NCBI GenBank assembly: GCA_029059925.1
Contig: JAIDVA010000193.1
Location: forward strand, 1-9,765
Direction: 5' to 3'
Length of the DNA: 9,765 bases
DNA from: Eubacterium sp.
GTDB lineage: Bacteria > Bacillota > Clostridia > Oscillospirales > Acutalibacteraceae
Within the stretch, counting starts at the first letter, position 1; each line of letters begins with the position of its first letter. This document shows, in pieces, positions 6,817 to 9,765 of this stretch. Below the pieces are notes generated by a model. The model did not search any database and had not been told where the DNA came from. It saw only the letters and a list, made by a program, of their open reading frames with translations. Position numbers and translations under genes: made by a program.

Positions 6817-9225
6817 TCAAACTGCTACGATATTAACAAGCTTGCCGGGAACATAGATTTCCTTTTTAATTGTTTTGCCCTCAATTGCAGCGGCGATTTT
6901 TTCATCCGCCTTTGCAAGTGCAAGTGCATCCTCTTTTGAAATATCAACAGGGACGGTGATACGTGAACGCACCTTACCCATAATCTGAAGTACGATTTCA
7001 ACTGAATTTTCTTTAGTCTTTTCTTCGTCAAACTCTGGCCACTGTGCCTCGTTAACCATACCGCCAAAATTCATTACCTGCCACATTTCCTCGGTAATAT
7101 GAGGTGCAAACGGATTGAGCAGGATTGTTAAGGTTTTAAGCTCAGCCTTATTAACACCCTTTGAAGACATTTCATTTACAAGGCTCATCATTGCAGCAAT
7201 AGCTGTGTTGCATTTAAGGTTATCAATATCTTCAGTCACCTTTTTGATTGTCTTGTGCATCAGTGCTTCAAGGTCTGCTGAATACTCGTCACCATCCTTT
7301 ACAGACTCCTGTAAATTCCAGAAACGTTCAAGAAAACGCTTACAGCCCTTGATAGAATCACTGTTCCAAGGAGCAGCCTTTTCAAAATCACCGATAAACA
7401 TTTCATAAAGACGCATTGTATCAGCACCGTACTGATTCACAATATCATCAGGGTTAACAACATTACCCCTTGACTTTGACATCTTTTCACCGTTCTCACC
7501 CAAGATCATACCATGTGAGGTACGCTTTGCATAAGGCTCTTTTGTAGGAACAACACCGATATCGTAGAGGAACTTATGCCAGAAGCGCGAATAGAGCAGG
7601 TGGAGAGTTGTATGCTCCATACCGCCGTTATACCAATCAACAGGACCCCAGTAATTAACAGCCTCAGATGATACAAGTGCATCATTATTATGAGGGTCCA
7701 TATATCTTAAGAAATACCAGGAAGAGCCTGCCCACTGCGGCATTGTATCGGTCTCTCTCTTAGCAGGCTTGCCGCAGCAAGGACAGGTTGTATTAACCCA
7801 GTCTGTCATTTTTGCAAGCGGAGATTCGCCTGTATCTGTCGGCTCATAGGAATCTACCATAGGCAACTTAAGCGGAAGCTCACTTTCAGGAACAGGAACA
7901 TAACCGCAATCGTCACACTTGATAATCGGGATTGGTTCACCCCAATATCTCTGACGTGAGAATACCCAGTCACGCAGCTTGAAGTTAACCTTCCTATGTC
8001 CCTTACCCTCTTTTATGAGCCAATCAGTAATCGCAACCTTTGCCTCTTCAACAGTCATACCGGTAAGGAAAGATGAGTTAACCATTTTACCTGCTGCACA
8101 ATCTGTGAAAGGTTCATTTTCAACACCAACTGTTGAGCCTGATACAACCTCAATAACAGGCAAACCAAATTTATTTGCAAATTCCCAGTCACGTGTATCG
8201 TGGGCAGGTACAGCCATAATTGCACCTGTGCCATAAGATGTGAGAACATAATCAGAAATAAAGATTGGAATTTCAGTATCATTTACAGGATTGATGCCCT
8301 TGACACCATCAAGTTTAACACCTGTTTTATCCTTATTAAGCTCTGTACGTTCAAAATCCGATTTATGAGCAGCCTCGTTCTGATACTTGCGGATTTCATC
8401 AAGATTAGCAAGCTTATCTGCCCACTTTTCAATCAATGGGTGCTCCGGCGAAATAACCATATATGTAGCACCGAAAAGTGTGTCAGGTCTTGTAGTATAA
8501 ACGGTGAGGGTATCACCGAGTGTTGTGCCGAAATCAACCTCAGCACCTGTTGAACGGCCAATCCAGTTTTTCTGCTGAACCTTAACTCTGTCAATGAATT
8601 CAAGGTCATCCAAATCGTCAACAAGTCTTTGCGCATACTCGGTAATTTTGAGCATCCACTGGCTCTGATTTTTTCTGATAACCTCGCTGCCGCAACGCTC
8701 ACAAACGCCGTTTACAACCTCTTCATTAGCAAGCACACACTTACATGAGGTGCACCAGTTAACAGCCATTTCCTTTTTATAAGCAAGACCCTTTTTGAAA
8801 AGCTGAAGGAATATCCACTGTGTCCATTTATAATAAGACGGATCGGTAGTGTTAATTTCTCTTGTCCAGTCAAAAGAGAAGCCAAGGGACTGAAGCTGCT
8901 GTTTGAAATGAGCAACATTATTCTTGGTTACCTCTTCAGGGTGAATATGATTTTTGATAGCAAAGTTCTCTGTAGGAAGACCGAAAGCATCCCATCCCAT
9001 AGGGTAAAGAACATTGTAGCCCTGCAATCTCTTCTTACGTGCAACAATATCAAGAGCAGTGTAAGAACGAGGATGACCTACATGAAGTCCCTGACCTGAC
9101 GGATAAGGGAATTCAACAAGACAGTAGAATTTAGGCAGTGTATAATCCTGCTTTGCGGCAAAGGTGTTCTGAGTGTACCAGACATTCTGCCACTTGGTTT
9201 CAATCTGTTTAAAATTGTAATCCAT
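6817..9225 (-). CDS. leuS: Leucyl-tRNA synthetase
   Basis: Class I aminoacyl-tRNA synthetase that charges tRNA-Leu with leucine in the cytoplasm; 802 aa, at the short end of normal for bacterial LeuRS. The HIGH motif appears as HVGH (48-51) after FPYPSGQGL, and KMSKS at 581-585. The CP1 editing domain has TTRPDTLFG (244-252) and GTGAIMAVPAHDTRD (332-346), retaining the conserved Asp (Asp343/Asp346 region) that clears mischarged tRNA. Cysteine pairs CTSC (158-161) and CERC (175-178) form a probable zinc site. CDDC (437-440) and CPCC (481-484) form a second cysteine cluster near the leucine-specific region. RDWVFSRQRYWGEPIPI and the anticodon-binding domain (about 650-802) are typical. An in-frame ATG 18 codons upstream was rejected because it lies inside rsfS, while GGAGG stands 10 nt before the chosen ATG. 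No T-box leader is visible, so expression probably follows rsfS. Confidence 0.98.
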   Translation of the reverse strand: MDYNFKQIETKWQNVWYTQNTFAAKQDYTLPKFYCLVEFPYPSGQGLHVGHPRSYTALDIVARKKRLQGYNVLYPMGWDAFGLPTENFAIKNHIHPEEVTKNNVAHFKQQLQSLGFSFDWTREINTTDPSYYKWTQWIFLQLFKKGLAYKKEMAVNWCTSCKCVLANEEVVNGVCERCGSEVIRKNQSQWMLKITEYAQRLVDDLDDLEFIDRVKVQQKNWIGRSTGAEVDFGTTLGDTLTVYTTRPDTLFGATYMVISPEHPLIEKWADKLANLDEIRKYQNEAAHKSDFERTELNKDKTGVKLDGVKGINPVNDTEIPIFISDYVLTSYGTGAIMAVPAHDTRDWEFANKFGLPVIEVVSGSTVGVENEPFTDCAAGKMVNSSFLTGMTVEEAKVAITDWLIKEGKGHRKVNFKLRDWVFSRQRYWGEPIPIIKCDDCGYVPVPESELPLKLPMVDSYEPTDTGESPLAKMTDWVNTTCPCCGKPAKRETDTMPQWAGSSWYFLRYMDPHNNDALVSSEAVNYWGPVDWYNGGMEHTTLHLLYSRFWHKFLYDIGVVPTKEPYAKRTSHGMILGENGEKMSKSRGNVVNPDDIVNQYGADTMRLYEMFIGDFEKAAPWNSDSIKGCKRFLERFWNLQESVKDGDEYSADLEALMHKTIKKVTEDIDNLKCNTAIAAMMSLVNEMSSKGVNKAELKTLTILLNPFAPHITEEMWQVMNFGGMVNEAQWPEFDEEKTKENSVEIVLQIMGKVRSRITVPVDISKEDALALAKADEKIAAAIEGKTIKKEIYVPGKLVNIVAV

Positions 9226-9230
9226 ATATG

Positions 9231-9584
9231 TTAATCCTCCAAAAAGTTTGTAATATCTATTTTTTCGCCATCCTCCCAAAGACGCTCAAGCTGATAAAAA
9301 TCGCGCTGTTCCTTATAGAAGATGTGAATAACTACCGAGTTATAATCAAGGCAAACCCAAGGTGTATTTCTGCCCTCGATATGATGAGCGCTTATGCCCT
9401 GCTGCTCAAGCTTATACTCAACCTCCTCAGCAATTGCTTTGACCTGCGTTGAGCTTGTGCCTGTTGCAATAACAAAATAATCTGCAATGATTGTCAAATC
9501 CGTAATACCGATTACCTGAATATTTTCACCTTTTTTGCTGTCAATTGCCGTGACAGCTGTTTTAACTATATCTTTTGCTTCCAT
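9231..9584 (-). CDS. rsfS: Ribosomal silencing factor RsfS (YbeB/Iojap family)
   Basis: A 117-aa protein of normal family length. RsfS binds protein uL14 on the large ribosomal subunit and blocks joining of the small subunit when nutrients are scarce. The family signature covers most of the protein: ITDLTIIADYFVIATGTSSTQ (27-47), AIAEEVEYKLEQQG (50-63), EGRNTPWVCLDYNSVVIHIF (70-89) and the end FYQLERLWEDG (96-106). The start is the ATG at 9582-9584, because AAGGA (9593-9597) is 8 nt upstream and homology begins at once. The reading frame stays open for 30 more codons, but these run through the palindromic repeat DNA. In many Firmicutes rsfS follows nadD and yqeK; that neighbour would lie beyond the right edge. 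I found no promoter between the repeats and the gene. Confidence 0.96.
   Translation of the reverse strand: MEAKDIVKTAVTAIDSKKGENIQVIGITDLTIIADYFVIATGTSSTQVKAIAEEVEYKLEQQGISAHHIEGRNTPWVCLDYNSVVIHIFYKEQRDFYQLERLWEDGEKIDITNFLED
9236..9240 (-). promoter_or_regulatory. Ribosome binding site of leuS, inside the end of rsfS
   Basis: GGAGG on the minus strand lies in the last codons of rsfS (Leu-Glu-Asp), 10 nt before the leuS ATG at 9223-9225. Only 5 nt separate the rsfS TAA from that ATG, so translation of the two is probably coupled. Confidence 0.85.
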
Positions 9585-9617
9585 TTTCACAATCCTTTTC
9601 GTTAAATTATTGTTTAG

Positions 9618-9688
9618 CGTAGGGACGAACATTGTTCGCCCGTGGGCACAACGGTAATATTGGCTGGCGCACACTGTGCGCCCCTACG
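9618..9688. repeat. Intergenic palindromic repeat: two inverted copies of a 23-bp unit
   Basis: The left copy (9618-9640) starts CGTAGGGACG and contains the palindrome CGAACA-T-TGTTCG (9626-9638). The right copy (9666-9688), in inverted orientation, ends CGCCCCTACG and contains GGCGCACA-C-TGTGCGCC (9666-9682). Aligned head to head, 19 of 23 positions match. Two of the four differences form a matched pair, A-T in one copy and C-G in the other, so each unit keeps its own palindrome. The flanking CGTAGGG/CCCTACG form terminal inverted repeats. This looks like a short non-coding repeat element of the type common between genes in gut Clostridia. It begins 34 bp upstream of the rsfS start codon. 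Confidence 0.75.
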
Positions 9689-9715
9689 AATCACGCAATC
9701 TACACTTTCGTAGGG
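9682..9715. repeat. 9-bp inverted repeat linking the repeat unit to a further CGTAGGG copy
   Basis: CCCTACGAA (9682-9690) and TTCGTAGGG (9707-9715) are exact reverse complements 16 nt apart. The second arm is a third copy of the CGTAGGG end motif but lacks the internal palindrome that follows it in the other copies. It may be the start of a diverged or truncated neighbouring unit. Confidence 0.55.
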
Positions 9716-9732
9716 TGTGATGTGAACCCTTT

Positions 9733-9765
9733 TGTCACTGCGTGACATTTCCCCTGACAGGGGAA
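9733..9765. repeat. Two adjacent short palindromes running to the window edge
   Basis: TGTCAC-TGC-GTGACA (9733-9747) is followed by TTCCCCTG-A-CAGGGGAA (9749-9765), a perfect 17-bp palindrome. Paired hairpins with a CCCC/GGGG second member resemble intergenic repeat families I recall from gut Firmicutes; this is recollection, not a search. The element may continue past the right edge. Confidence 0.55.

Noticed and set aside
9226..9279. N-terminal extension of LeuRS by 18 residues
   Set aside because: It lies within rsfS in another frame, and GGAGG is placed correctly for the ATG at 9225.
9585..9674. N-terminal extension of RsfS by 30 residues
   Set aside because: It is translated from palindromic repeat DNA, has no homology to the family, and a well-spaced AAGGA precedes the downstream ATG.

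Overview
The window carries five genes, all on the minus strand, from a low-GC bacterium. The gene content, strong AAGGAG/GGAGG ribosome binding sites and palindromic intergenic repeats suggest a Clostridia-class Firmicute, perhaps a gut Oscillospiraceae/Ruminococcus-like organism. That placement is inferred from sequence style; no rRNA or other taxonomic marker is present.

In transcription order (right to left) there are two units. The first is a housekeeping pair, rsfS (ribosome silencing factor, 9231-9584) and leuS (leucyl-tRNA synthetase, 6817-9225). They lie 5 bp apart, and the leuS ribosome binding site is inside the end of rsfS. The pair ends at a strong rho-independent terminator at 6781-6813. 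The DNA upstream of rsfS (9618-9765) is packed with short palindromes, including two inverted copies of one 23-bp unit whose differences keep the base pairing.

The second unit is a three-gene carbohydrate operon: a GH2 beta-glycosidase (4753-6498, GTG start), a GH4 NAD/metal-dependent glycosidase (3350-4714) and a GH38 alpha-mannosidase (118-3363). GH4 and GH38 overlap by 14 bp. A sigma-A-type promoter lies at 6525-6553. A perfect 14-bp-arm inverted repeat sits directly upstream of its -35 box and is a likely regulator site. The operon ends at a hairpin terminator at 52-86. None of the three enzymes shows a signal peptide, so they probably act in the cytoplasm on imported oligosaccharides or glycosides. 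No transporter or regulator gene is visible, and the actual substrate cannot be read from the sequence.

I found no mobile element gene, CRISPR array, rRNA or tRNA, and nothing that amounts to a clearly new system. The points most worth a second look are the covarying palindromic repeat upstream of rsfS, the promoter-adjacent palindrome, and the unusual GH2-GH4-GH38 combination.
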